A DNA stretch of 64,000 nucleotides from COE1 sp964387365 (GTDB lineage: Bacteria > Bacillota > Clostridia > Lachnospirales > Lachnospiraceae), in the NCBI GenBank assembly GCA_964387365.1, contig CAYLWP010000001.1:57305-121304 (forward strand), given 5' to 3'. Position numbers and translations under genes: made by a program. Positions 44,770 through 53,086 of the stretch are shown one piece after another. The notes below the pieces were generated by a model. It searched no databases. It was not told the DNA's origin and saw only the letters and a list, made by a program, of their open reading frames with translations. Within the stretch, counting starts at the first letter, position 1; the number at the start of each line of letters is the position of its first letter.

Positions 44770-45751
44770 TATTGTGATACCTGTGTATAATGCGCAAAAG
44801 ACTTTGGAAAAATGCTTAGATAGTATTTTGCAGCAATCTTTTGTAGATTATGAATGTATTTTGGTAAATGATGGTTCAAAAGATTGTAGCTTGGAAATCA
44901 TCGAATCCTATGCAAAGAGGGATGATAGAGTCCAAGTAATCAATCAGGAGAATCAGGGAGTTTCTACTGCAAGAAATGAAGGCTTGAAGAAGGCAATAGG
45001 TGAATATGTGTTGTTTATTGATAGTGATGATTTTATTCCAGCACATTATTTGGCATGTATGGTTGGAAAGCTACATGAATATGAGGAGAGCGTATTTGTA
45101 TGGACTTCTATTGATATCACAACATCGGATGGAGAGAAAGTGCAATGCTGTAATATTCCGTCGGATGTAAGCCAGCCATTGTACCGAAAGGATGTATGCA
45201 AGCTCTCTAGGTATGGATTATTAAATTCACCATATTGCAAGCTTTATAAGCGAGAATGGCTGATGAAATATGACATTTGTTTTCCAAAGGATCTTAGTAT
45301 TGCAGAGGATTTGTTATTTAATCTTAGCTATTTAGATATTATTGGAGAATTACCTATTTTCATTTTGACAGATGTGTCATATCAATATGTCAGATATGAA
45401 GGCTCGCTAGATAATCGATATATTCCTAAGTATTGGGAAATTCATAAAGAGATTTTAGAAACATTAAAGAAAAAGAGTGTGGAATGGAATACTCCAAAGC
45501 AGGATATGCAGTTATTCTATGAACGATATTGGGATTATGTGCAGCATGCATTATATAATACGATGCTTGAACGTAATCCGATGAAATTACAGGAAAAGCT
45601 TCAAGTGAATAATCAAATTCTTCAAGAGGAAGAGGTGCAGAGCTGTATTACAGCTGTAAAAGGGAATATTAGAAAGAGTGAGTTTGTTTTTTACAAGTAT
45701 CTGAACTATACCTGTTATTATTATTTGAAAAAGCTTTTAGGGAAAGGATAA
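44699..45751 (+). CDS. GT2-family glycosyltransferase
   Basis: The protein is up to 350 aa. KFISIVIPVYNAQKTLEKCLDSI, LVNDGSKDCS and LFIDSDDFIPAHY are the GT2 motifs. The true start is uncertain: a GTG at 44699 and a TTG at 44729 are in frame and both lie inside the preceding GT4 gene (which ends at 44769), so translation is probably coupled. The core domain begins about 22 residues after the first of these. Confidence 0.88.
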   Translation: MTRLHGWSRKLRDCAKKEKQKFISIVIPVYNAQKTLEKCLDSILQQSFVDYECILVNDGSKDCSLEIIESYAKRDDRVQVINQENQGVSTARNEGLKKAIGEYVLFIDSDDFIPAHYLACMVGKLHEYEESVFVWTSIDITTSDGEKVQCCNIPSDVSQPLYRKDVCKLSRYGLLNSPYCKLYKREWLMKYDICFPKDLSIAEDLLFNLSYLDIIGELPIFILTDVSYQYVRYEGSLDNRYIPKYWEIHKEILETLKKKSVEWNTPKQDMQLFYERYWDYVQHALYNTMLERNPMKLQEKLQVNNQILQEEEVQSCITAVKGNIRKSEFVFYKYLNYTCYYYLKKLLGKG

Positions 45752-45756
45752 AAATC

Positions 45757-46839
45757 ATGACACCATTTTTAAGTATCATTGTACCAGTATATAATTGTGC
45801 ACAGTATTTGGAAGAGTGTGTAGAGAGTATTCTTGCACAGAAATTTGCGGATTTTGAATGTATTCTGGTGGATGATGGTTCGAAGGATGAAAGTGGTGCG
45901 ATGTGTGATTCCTATCAACAAAAGGATAACCGCATACGTGTCATTCATAAGCAAAACGGTGGCCTTGTAAGTGCAAGAAAAGCAGGAATAGAGGAGGCAA
46001 GAGGAACCTTTATTGGCTATGTGGATGCAGATGATTTTATTTATCCAGAAATGTATGCAGATATGTGTGAAAAGGCGCAGAATGGTGATGCTGATGTTGT
46101 AATCTGCGATATTATCACATATGTAAATGGAGAGGTAATCAAGCCTGCAAAGTCTTACTTATGGAATGGGTTATATGAGAAAGAACAGTTGATTCGTGAA
46201 ATATATCCACGTATGTTGTATGCAGGTGATTATTTTGAATTTGGACTTCATCCGTCTCTTTGCGATAAAATCATTCGAAAGGATATTTTGTATTCGCATC
46301 AAATGAAGGTTGATGAGCAGATAAAAATTGGCGAAGATGCGGTGTGCTCGTATTTTTGCTTATTGGATGCAGAAAAAGTATGGGTATTACAGGATGCCTA
46401 TTACTATTACAGAATGAATGAGAATTCTATGACACATAAGAAAGATGTGACAAGAGTAGAAAAGACGTTGCTTGAGCTGGAGTTCTTCTGGAAAAGAATA
46501 AAGGAGTTCCATGCAGAAGTGTTAAAAGAACAGTTTTGTTATTATACCGCATATATGCTGACGAATATTATTTATGATAATTTGCGTTTAAAAGAATACA
46601 AGACACGAAAAACAGAAATTTATCAAGAATATGAAGCAATGTGCAACAGCGAAGTCGGACAACTTTTGCTGCAGAGGCAGAAGGAATTAAAGTTGCCACA
46701 ACAGATTCGAAAATATATAAGGCATATGGAGAGACGAAATCAATTGTCATACACATATGCCGAAATGGGTAGAATTGTTGCAGGAATTACCAGAAGGATA
46801 AGCGAAAAGCTTAATAAATTGCTTCGCTATCCCAAGTAA
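45757..46839 (+). CDS. GT2-family glycosyltransferase
   Basis: The protein is 360 aa. PFLSIIVPVYNCAQYLEECVES, LVDDGSKDESGAMCD, GGLVSARKAGIEEA and YVDADDFI define the GT2 catalytic half. The C-terminal half (residues about 180-360) resembles that of the paralogues at 6341 and 47545. Its last 29 bases overlap, tail to tail, the end of the minus-strand acyltransferase gene, so no terminator can separate the two. Confidence 0.92.
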   Translation: MTPFLSIIVPVYNCAQYLEECVESILAQKFADFECILVDDGSKDESGAMCDSYQQKDNRIRVIHKQNGGLVSARKAGIEEARGTFIGYVDADDFIYPEMYADMCEKAQNGDADVVICDIITYVNGEVIKPAKSYLWNGLYEKEQLIREIYPRMLYAGDYFEFGLHPSLCDKIIRKDILYSHQMKVDEQIKIGEDAVCSYFCLLDAEKVWVLQDAYYYYRMNENSMTHKKDVTRVEKTLLELEFFWKRIKEFHAEVLKEQFCYYTAYMLTNIIYDNLRLKEYKTRKTEIYQEYEAMCNSEVGQLLLQRQKELKLPQQIRKYIRHMERRNQLSYTYAEMGRIVAGITRRISEKLNKLLRYPK

Positions 46840-47485
46840 TATTTTCTTTTAAGATTTTGGCAGGATGCCCACCGATTAAAGTATGTTCTTTGGTAAATTC
46901 TTTTGTAACTAAAGAATTGTAGGCAATGACACATTCGTCAGGAATGATGGCTCCCTTTAATAGATGGGTATGAGAACCAATCCATACATGATTACCAACA
47001 TAAATTTCTTTTGGGAAATTTTTCGTACCTGAAGAATCGGTGACTGTGTGATTGTCGGAGTCCATGCAGCTGATACACCAGCCAAGACTGATATTATCTG
47101 CAAAAGTGATTTTTTTATTGCAGGAAACATAGAAGTTGTTGTTGGCACCGAAGTTATTACCGAATTGGAGATGACCACGATCAACATTGATTAGTGCTCC
47201 TTGTGCAAGTTTGGCAAATCCTTTGAAAGTCAGACTGCATTCACCGGACTTTCCGGTACGAATATAGTTCTTACGAAAGCCTGTTACGCCATCAACACCT
47301 TTAGCACCAATACGTATCATATTATGATGTATCGGTCCTTCAATATGAATGACACCTTTGTGAATGGAAGCAAGTTTGGTTTGATACGATATGCGAAAAG
47401 GCAATTTATAGGCCTGCTTAAACGGTAGAGTTTTGAAATTAAAATAAAGTGATATTGGAAAGTCTAAAATATATGGATGATTCAT
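46811..47485 (-). CDS. Left-handed beta-helix (hexapeptide) acyltransferase
   Basis: The protein is 224 aa. The C-terminal half has imperfect hexapeptide repeats (INVDRGHLQFGNNFGANNNF, then FADNISLGW), and the loop CMDSDNHTV provides the likely catalytic histidine. IYVGNHVWIGSHTHLLKGAI and CVIAYNSLVTKEF and HTLIGGHPAKILKENI complete the fold. These are features of WbbJ/LacA-type O- or N-acetyltransferases using acetyl-CoA in the cytosol. The ribosome site AAGGAGGA (complement of 47491-47498) is perfect. It is the only gene on the minus strand apart from the insertion sequence. Confidence 0.88.
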   Translation of the reverse strand: MNHPYILDFPISLYFNFKTLPFKQAYKLPFRISYQTKLASIHKGVIHIEGPIHHNMIRIGAKGVDGVTGFRKNYIRTGKSGECSLTFKGFAKLAQGALINVDRGHLQFGNNFGANNNFYVSCNKKITFADNISLGWCISCMDSDNHTVTDSSGTKNFPKEIYVGNHVWIGSHTHLLKGAIIPDECVIAYNSLVTKEFTKEHTLIGGHPAKILKENITWDSEAIY

Positions 47486-47544
47486 ATAGGTCCTCCTTAA
47501 GTGAATTATAGTACTTATTATAACGTAATGAAAGCGAGATTTCT
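47486..47544. promoter_or_regulatory. Divergent intergenic region, probable promoter(s)
   Basis: This 59-base AT-rich gap separates the minus-strand acyltransferase from the plus-strand GT2 at 47545. Read on the minus strand it holds two TATAAT-type -10 sequences, 8 bases apart, ahead of a perfect AAGGAGGA ribosome site. -35 matches are weak in both directions. A promoter for the minus-strand gene is needed on logic alone, because the gene cannot be reached by the plus-strand transcript. Confidence 0.4.
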
Positions 47545-48540
47545 ATGCTAAGTATTATTGTTGCCATTTATAATGTAGAAAAATACGTGAAAAAAACCAT
47601 AAAATCATTGTTAGAACAGACATATCAGGATATAGAAATACTTCTGGTTGATGATGGTTCAACAGACGCTTCTGGGAAATTATGTGATGTGTATGCAGAG
47701 AAAGACAATAGAATCCAGGTAATTCACAAAGAAAATGGCGGGCTGTCAGATGCGAGAAATGTGGGATTACAGATGTCAAAGGGCGAGTATGTGGCATTTG
47801 TGGATGGCGATGATTATTTACATCCTCAAATGTATGAAGTATTGATGCAACAGATGCTTGCACATGATGCCGACATGTCATTATGCAGCTTTCAGACGGT
47901 AATGGAGGATGAAACAGTCGCATACGAACAGTCAGAAGCAAAAGAGGTACAAGTGTTTACCGGTACAGAGATGTATCACTATTTTGATCGGTTAGAAATG
48001 ACGGTTGCGTGGAATAAGGTGTATAAAAAGTCTTTGTTTGATGGTATTTCTTATCCCAATGGAAGATTACATGAGGATGAATATGTGGTTCATCGTCTTG
48101 CAGGAGCAAGTAAAAGAATTGTATTTACAGAAGGAAAGTTGTATTATTATGTAGTGCGTGGCGGCTCAATTACGAATCGTTTGAATATGCAGAGAATTGA
48201 TGATATGAGAGCTGCACTGGAAGATAGAGTTGCGTTTTTTAAAGAGCAAAACGAGGAATCGCTAAGTCAGGAAACAGCAGATAGGCTTATAAATTCTTTG
48301 ATTATGTTTGATAAACAGGCACAAGATAATAAGGATGAGAATAGAAAACAGATTCTTGCAAATGTAAAACAGACAATAAAAGCATTATTGGAGAAAGAAA
48401 CATTTTGTTGCACTGTAGAAGGAAAAAGACAGGCAAGATTGTTTTTATGTCAACCCAATCTTTGTTTTGCATATCGCTGGTGGAAGGATATAAGCTATCG
48501 GGGAATAGATAAGTTAAAAAGAATTTTAAAAATGAAGTAA
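47545..48540 (+). CDS. GT2-family glycosyltransferase
   Basis: The protein is 331 aa. MLSIIVAIYNVEKYVKKTIKSL, LVDDGSTDASGKLCD, GGLSDARNVGLQMSKGEY and FVDGDDYLHPQMY are GT2 signatures. The C-terminal segment includes NGRLHEDEYVVHRLAGAS, a conserved acidic motif of this subgroup. GAAAGCGAGA precedes the ATG. Donor unknown. Confidence 0.92.
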   Translation: MLSIIVAIYNVEKYVKKTIKSLLEQTYQDIEILLVDDGSTDASGKLCDVYAEKDNRIQVIHKENGGLSDARNVGLQMSKGEYVAFVDGDDYLHPQMYEVLMQQMLAHDADMSLCSFQTVMEDETVAYEQSEAKEVQVFTGTEMYHYFDRLEMTVAWNKVYKKSLFDGISYPNGRLHEDEYVVHRLAGASKRIVFTEGKLYYYVVRGGSITNRLNMQRIDDMRAALEDRVAFFKEQNEESLSQETADRLINSLIMFDKQAQDNKDENRKQILANVKQTIKALLEKETFCCTVEGKRQARLFLCQPNLCFAYRWWKDISYRGIDKLKRILKMK

Positions 48541-48562
48541 TACGAAGAAAGGTAGAAAAACG

Positions 48563-49504
48563 ATGAAAACCATACGTGTTGGATATACAGGATTCTGGCA
48601 GGGGTTTGATTATAAAACTTATGCTATTCATCAGCTTTTAAGTAAGCATTATCGGGTAGAAGTGTGTGATAATCCTGATATTCTGTTTTATTCTATATTT
48701 AATCCTGTGTTTTCGAAAGAGGATGCAGTACGTGTTGGTTATATTGGAGAGAATATCTGCCCGGATTTTAACATTGCTGATTACGCAATCAGCTTTGAGG
48801 ATATAACTTATGCAGACCGCCATATCAGAGTACCTAATTGGATTATGAATCCGAAGTACGATGATGCGGTAGAACAGATGCAACACAAGCATGAGAGTTC
48901 TGCGATTGAAAAAACAGGATTTTGTAGCTTTGTGGTATCAAATGGAGATGCAGATGCTATTCGAACAAGATTTTTTGAATTGTTATCAGGATATAAGCAG
49001 ATTGATTCCGGCGGAAGATATATGAATAATATTGGATGTCCGCAAGGTGTACCTGATAAGCTTGCATTCCAAAAGCAATATAAATTTGCTATGGCTTTTG
49101 AAAATAGTTCACATTCCGGTTATACTACAGAGAAGCTTGTTGAAGCATTCGCTGCGCAAACGGTACCTATATATTGGGGCGATCCGGATATCGGAAAAGT
49201 ATTTAATGAGAAGGCGTTTATTAACGTATTGAAATATGAATCATTAGAAGCTGCGATGGAGCAGATAATAAAGATTGATGAGGATGATGCTCTGTACCAA
49301 CAAATGCTTCAAGAGCCTGCATTAAATAATATATCTTATGTTGAACAGGTAAAGAATGAGTTGGAAGTGTTTTTGCAACATATAGTTGAGCAACCTGATA
49401 AGAGCGCATTTAGAAGGAGCTTTGGAATTGTAGCAGATAAACATTTACAAAGTGTGCTTGTGAGTACAAAGCCAATAGAAAAGAGATTTTGGAGAAGGAG
49501 ATAA
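48563..49504 (+). CDS. GT10 alpha-1,3/1,4-fucosyltransferase-like protein
   Basis: The protein is 313 aa. The C-terminal half has YKFAMAFENSSHSGYTTEKL near residue 172 followed by FAAQTVPIYWGDPDIGKVFN, which is the hallmark donor-binding region of GT10. The N-terminal acceptor domain includes DILFYSIFNPVF and RVGYIGENICPDF. The family transfers L-fucose from GDP-fucose in alpha-1,3 or alpha-1,4 linkage, as in Helicobacter pylori Lewis antigen synthesis. GAAAGGTAGAAA precedes the ATG. This is a fucosyltransferase fold unrelated to the GT11 enzymes in the window. Confidence 0.92.
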   Translation: MKTIRVGYTGFWQGFDYKTYAIHQLLSKHYRVEVCDNPDILFYSIFNPVFSKEDAVRVGYIGENICPDFNIADYAISFEDITYADRHIRVPNWIMNPKYDDAVEQMQHKHESSAIEKTGFCSFVVSNGDADAIRTRFFELLSGYKQIDSGGRYMNNIGCPQGVPDKLAFQKQYKFAMAFENSSHSGYTTEKLVEAFAAQTVPIYWGDPDIGKVFNEKAFINVLKYESLEAAMEQIIKIDEDDALYQQMLQEPALNNISYVEQVKNELEVFLQHIVEQPDKSAFRRSFGIVADKHLQSVLVSTKPIEKRFWRRR

Positions 49505-49507
49505 TAG

Positions 49508-50923
49508 ATGCTTAACACATACCCGTATAATATGATACCTTCTTTTTTTATAACGGAGTTGCCAATTACAGAGGATATGCCTTATGAAATTGAAGAAATT
49601 CCGGCTAGAGAGTTGATACTCCCGCAACGTATAGATTTGATTGCAAAATGGATTTATATAGAGGCATATGATAAGAGACTCGATATGACATATGCAAAAG
49701 AACTCTATGCAAAACATATCGAGGCATTTTCAGAGGGGACATTTACAGAGCCGGGAAATGATGAGAAGAATACTTTGGAGAAGTATTTTACAGAATTTGA
49801 TCAGTTGATTGAGGATATTAAGGTCAAGGGTTTTCAAGAAGAAAAGTCATTAATATTAGTTGGAAAGGGAAATGTATTGATAGATGGCTCGCATCGTTGC
49901 GCTTGTGCTGCATATTTTAATAAGACTGTTAAAGTGATTCGTTTTAATCAGTTGAATAAGAATTATGATGCTGAATTTTTCTTAAAAAGAGGATTAGATA
50001 AAGAATATATTGACCAATTGGTTTTAAAATATACAGAGTTAAAAGACAATCTATATCTGGCATGTTTATGGCCGGTAGCTTCGAATCAGACCAAAAGACA
50101 AGAAGCTATTTCTTTTGTTGAGAAAATTGGACAAACTGTATATGTTAGAGATTTGGGGCTTCGTTATCAGGGTATGAAGAATCTGATGCAGCAGATTTAT
50201 GGACATCAGAACTGGGTGGGAGATTATACCAATCACCACGCTGGTGTTGATGAGAAAGCAAAGAATTGTTATGCTTGGCATAAGAAAGGCACATTTATTC
50301 TGTTTCATTGTGATTCTCTGGATGCTGTTATAGATGTAAAAGCAAAGATTCGCGATCTGTTTGGGTTGGAAAATCATGCGATACATATTTCGGATGATAC
50401 ATTAGAGACAAGACAGATGGCTCAACTTTTATACAATGTAAATAGCAGAATGCATCTGAATTATGCAGAACCTGATGCGTTTATAACTATGAATAAAATG
50501 CTGGAAGACTTTAAACAGGTACTGGCACAAAAAAGAGCAGATATAAGCAGATATCTTGCAGATACTAGTAGTATTCTGGCGATTTATGGACTTCGTGAAG
50601 CCGGAGATATTGATTATTTGACAGACAGCGAGATTACGGAGTTAGGTAGAGAGGATATGGAGAATCATCCAAGTCTTTATCCGATAGATGTTACATCATT
50701 ATTAAGTAATCCTGATTTCTATTTCGTATATCAGGGTGTAAAATTCGTAGAGCCATATATGTTGCTGCGTATGAAGCAAATCAGAGGCTCGGAGAAGGAC
50801 CCGAAAGATTGTAAGATGCTGCAAAAGCTTATGCGAAAAAGTGCGTGGGGAAGATATTACGAGAGTGGTCTGACAAAACAACGTAAAAGCAGAATTGATC
50901 GCTTATGGGAAAAGAAGAATTAG
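49508..50923 (+). CDS. ParB-like N-domain protein with C-terminal nucleotidyltransferase-like region
   Basis: The protein is 471 aa and its function is not known to me. LILVGKGNVLIDGSHRCACA near residue 115 resembles the ParB/sulfiredoxin-type core (x-IDGxHRxxA), preceded by an all-alpha stretch. The middle (residues about 180-320) has no recognised motif. Near residue 355, SILAIYGLREAGDIDYL recalls the GSxxxGxxxxxSDIDL motif of minimal nucleotidyltransferases, with further acids downstream. It lies three bases after the GT10 gene and overlaps or abuts the Wzm gene, so it is firmly part of the operon. Kinase-like or nucleotidyl-transfer chemistry on the glycan is possible but speculative. Confidence 0.6.
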   Translation: MLNTYPYNMIPSFFITELPITEDMPYEIEEIPARELILPQRIDLIAKWIYIEAYDKRLDMTYAKELYAKHIEAFSEGTFTEPGNDEKNTLEKYFTEFDQLIEDIKVKGFQEEKSLILVGKGNVLIDGSHRCACAAYFNKTVKVIRFNQLNKNYDAEFFLKRGLDKEYIDQLVLKYTELKDNLYLACLWPVASNQTKRQEAISFVEKIGQTVYVRDLGLRYQGMKNLMQQIYGHQNWVGDYTNHHAGVDEKAKNCYAWHKKGTFILFHCDSLDAVIDVKAKIRDLFGLENHAIHISDDTLETRQMAQLLYNVNSRMHLNYAEPDAFITMNKMLEDFKQVLAQKRADISRYLADTSSILAIYGLREAGDIDYLTDSEITELGREDMENHPSLYPIDVTSLLSNPDFYFVYQGVKFVEPYMLLRMKQIRGSEKDPKDCKMLQKLMRKSAWGRYYESGLTKQRKSRIDRLWEKKN

Positions 50924-50937
50924 AAAGTGAGAAATGC

Positions 50938-51780
50938 ATGGAAGAGAAGTGGACAACAGTAATCAAAGCCAAAACAGGTTGGTTTGATATCAATTTTAAA
51001 GAACTGATACAGTACAAGGATTTAGTGGGATTGTTTGTAAAACGTAATTATGCTGTACGTTATAAACAGACAATTTTAGGACCATTATGGTTAATATTAA
51101 ACCCATTGATTACATCGTTATTATATAGTTTGATTTTTGGTAGTGTGGCAGGGTTATCGACAGATGGTTCACCGCAGATATTATTCTATATGTCTAGTAA
51201 TGCAGTATGGGCATATTTTGCAAGTTGTTTAAGCCAGACATCGACAACTTTTACATCGAATGCGGGATTATTTGGAAAGGTATATTTCCCAAGACTTGCT
51301 ATGCCGATTTCTGTTGTTATGACAAGTATGTTAGATTTATTGATACAGATATTGATGCTTGTAATAGCAATGGTTATTAGTGTGTGCACAGGCTATGAAT
51401 TACAGGTAAATGCATGGTTGTTGGCAGTACCATTTTTGATTTTACAGATGGCTTTACTGGGATTAGGATGCGGTATTATCGTATCATCATTGACAACCAA
51501 GTATAGAGATTTAGCAATTTTGGTAACCTTTGGTGTGCAGCTTTGGATGTATGCGTCACCTGTTGTTTATTCGGTATCACAGATACCGGAGCAATATCAA
51601 AATCTCTATATGCTGAATCCGGTAGCACCTATTATTGTTATTTTCAGACACGCGTTCCTTGGAACTGGAGATGTACCTGTTATGATGTGGGGCGTAAGCT
51701 GGATTACAACGTTAGTAATTTTGGCAATCGGCGTAATATTGTTTAGTAGAATCGAAAAGACTTTCATGGATACGGTATAA
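50938..51780 (+). CDS. wzm: Wzm-type ABC-2 polysaccharide export permease
   Basis: The protein is 280 aa from the ATG at 50938; an in-frame ATG at 50905 lies inside the preceding gene. FKELIQYKDLVGLFVKRNYAVRYKQTILGPLWLILNP is split here for length but is the characteristic cytoplasmic amphipathic N-terminus of Wzm/TagG proteins (residues about 17-55). Six membrane helices follow. The partner ATPase is the next gene. Wzm/Wzt pairs export completed, undecaprenyl-linked polysaccharide or teichoic acid across the membrane. Confidence 0.92.
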   Translation: MEEKWTTVIKAKTGWFDINFKELIQYKDLVGLFVKRNYAVRYKQTILGPLWLILNPLITSLLYSLIFGSVAGLSTDGSPQILFYMSSNAVWAYFASCLSQTSTTFTSNAGLFGKVYFPRLAMPISVVMTSMLDLLIQILMLVIAMVISVCTGYELQVNAWLLAVPFLILQMALLGLGCGIIVSSLTTKYRDLAILVTFGVQLWMYASPVVYSVSQIPEQYQNLYMLNPVAPIIVIFRHAFLGTGDVPVMMWGVSWITTLVILAIGVILFSRIEKTFMDTV

Positions 51781-51791
51781 GTGGAAAGGAC

Positions 51792-53084
51792 ATGGTTTGT
51801 AATATGCAAGATACAGTGATTAGAATAGAAAATCTCAAGAAGCAATATCGCTTGGGAGCAATCGGTGGTGGCACATTAACAGCTGATTTGCAAAGCTGGT
51901 GGGCGAAAAAAAGAGGTAAGGAAGATCCCAATAGTAAAATAGGAACTACTGCGAGGAATTCAGGTGATTTTTTTGCTTTAAATGGAATTGATTTGGAGAT
52001 AAAGAAGGGCGAAGCGGTTGGAATAATCGGTGCAAATGGAGCAGGAAAATCTACATTACTTAAGATTTTATCTCGAGTAACTGCGCCAACTGAGGGAACT
52101 ATTTGTGTTAAGGGGCGTATATCAAGTATGCTTGAAGTTGGAACAGGATTTCATCAGGAGTTAACAGGAAGAGAGAATATTTATCTGAATGGAGCGATAC
52201 TTGGAATGACCAAGGCTGAAGTTGATGCAAAGATGGATTCTATTATAGAATTTTCGGAATGTGGTCAGTTTATTGATACACCAGTAAAAAGATATTCGTC
52301 AGGAATGTATGTTAAGCTGGCATTTTCTGTAGCCGCAAATCTCGATTCAGAAATATTGGTTATGGATGAAGTACTAGCAGTAGGAGATATGAAATTTCAA
52401 CAGAAATGTTTAGGCAAGATGAGTGATGTATCACGAGGAGAGGGAAAAACAGTTTTATATGTAAGCCATAATATGGCTACGATAAAACAGCTGTGTACAC
52501 GTTGTATTGTTTTGAGTCATGGTAAAGTAATTTATGATGGAAATGTAGATGAAGCAATTCAAATTTATATGGGGGAAGAGAATAAGAATTTACAGTCAAA
52601 TTATGATTTGAGTAAATGTGAAAGATCAGAATATCAGCCTGGAACAAAGATACATTTAGAAAGCATTGAATTTTTAGATAAAGAGAGACCTGATTATTTA
52701 CCAACAGAGAAAGTGAAAATGAAAATGAAGTGGTCAGCTACAGAATTAATAAAAGATATTCATTTATATTTTATATTGCGGTATGTTGATTCTTCAGTGG
52801 TTGGAATGGCAGAATCGGAGATATTGGGAGATGCAATACCAGGGCAAATAGGTGAAGCAATAGTTTCATTTGATATAAGTAATTTAGCAGATGGGATATA
52901 TTGTTTTGTGCCAGATATTTATATTTTAGATAAAGAGTATCATCATCAAAGTTATGATCATCCGATGCAGAAAATATATTTTAAGATAACGTCATCTGAA
53001 GCTAGAAAGGGGATTTTTTGGCAACGTCAACATTATGGTAGTGTAAGCTTAAATCCGTTAAAAGTTGAAAAGGGAGATGAATAA
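51792..53084 (+). CDS. wzt: Wzt-type ABC ATPase with C-terminal substrate-binding domain
   Basis: The protein is 430 aa. Walker A GANGAGKSTLLK is near residue 79, the signature YSSGMYVKLAFS near residue 168 and Walker B LVMDEVLAVGD near residue 186. Residues about 270-430 are an extra domain of beta-strand character resembling Wzt-C. In well-studied systems (E. coli O9a) that domain recognises a terminal chain modification and couples it to export. Shorter TagH-like ATPases lack such a domain, so a chain-end cap is expected here. An in-frame ATG at 51804 is an alternative start; the ribosome site GGAAAGG favours neither clearly. Confidence 0.92.
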   Translation: MVCNMQDTVIRIENLKKQYRLGAIGGGTLTADLQSWWAKKRGKEDPNSKIGTTARNSGDFFALNGIDLEIKKGEAVGIIGANGAGKSTLLKILSRVTAPTEGTICVKGRISSMLEVGTGFHQELTGRENIYLNGAILGMTKAEVDAKMDSIIEFSECGQFIDTPVKRYSSGMYVKLAFSVAANLDSEILVMDEVLAVGDMKFQQKCLGKMSDVSRGEGKTVLYVSHNMATIKQLCTRCIVLSHGKVIYDGNVDEAIQIYMGEENKNLQSNYDLSKCERSEYQPGTKIHLESIEFLDKERPDYLPTEKVKMKMKWSATELIKDIHLYFILRYVDSSVVGMAESEILGDAIPGQIGEAIVSFDISNLADGIYCFVPDIYILDKEYHHQSYDHPMQKIYFKITSSEARKGIFWQRQHYGSVSLNPLKVEKGDE

Positions 53085-53086
53085 AT

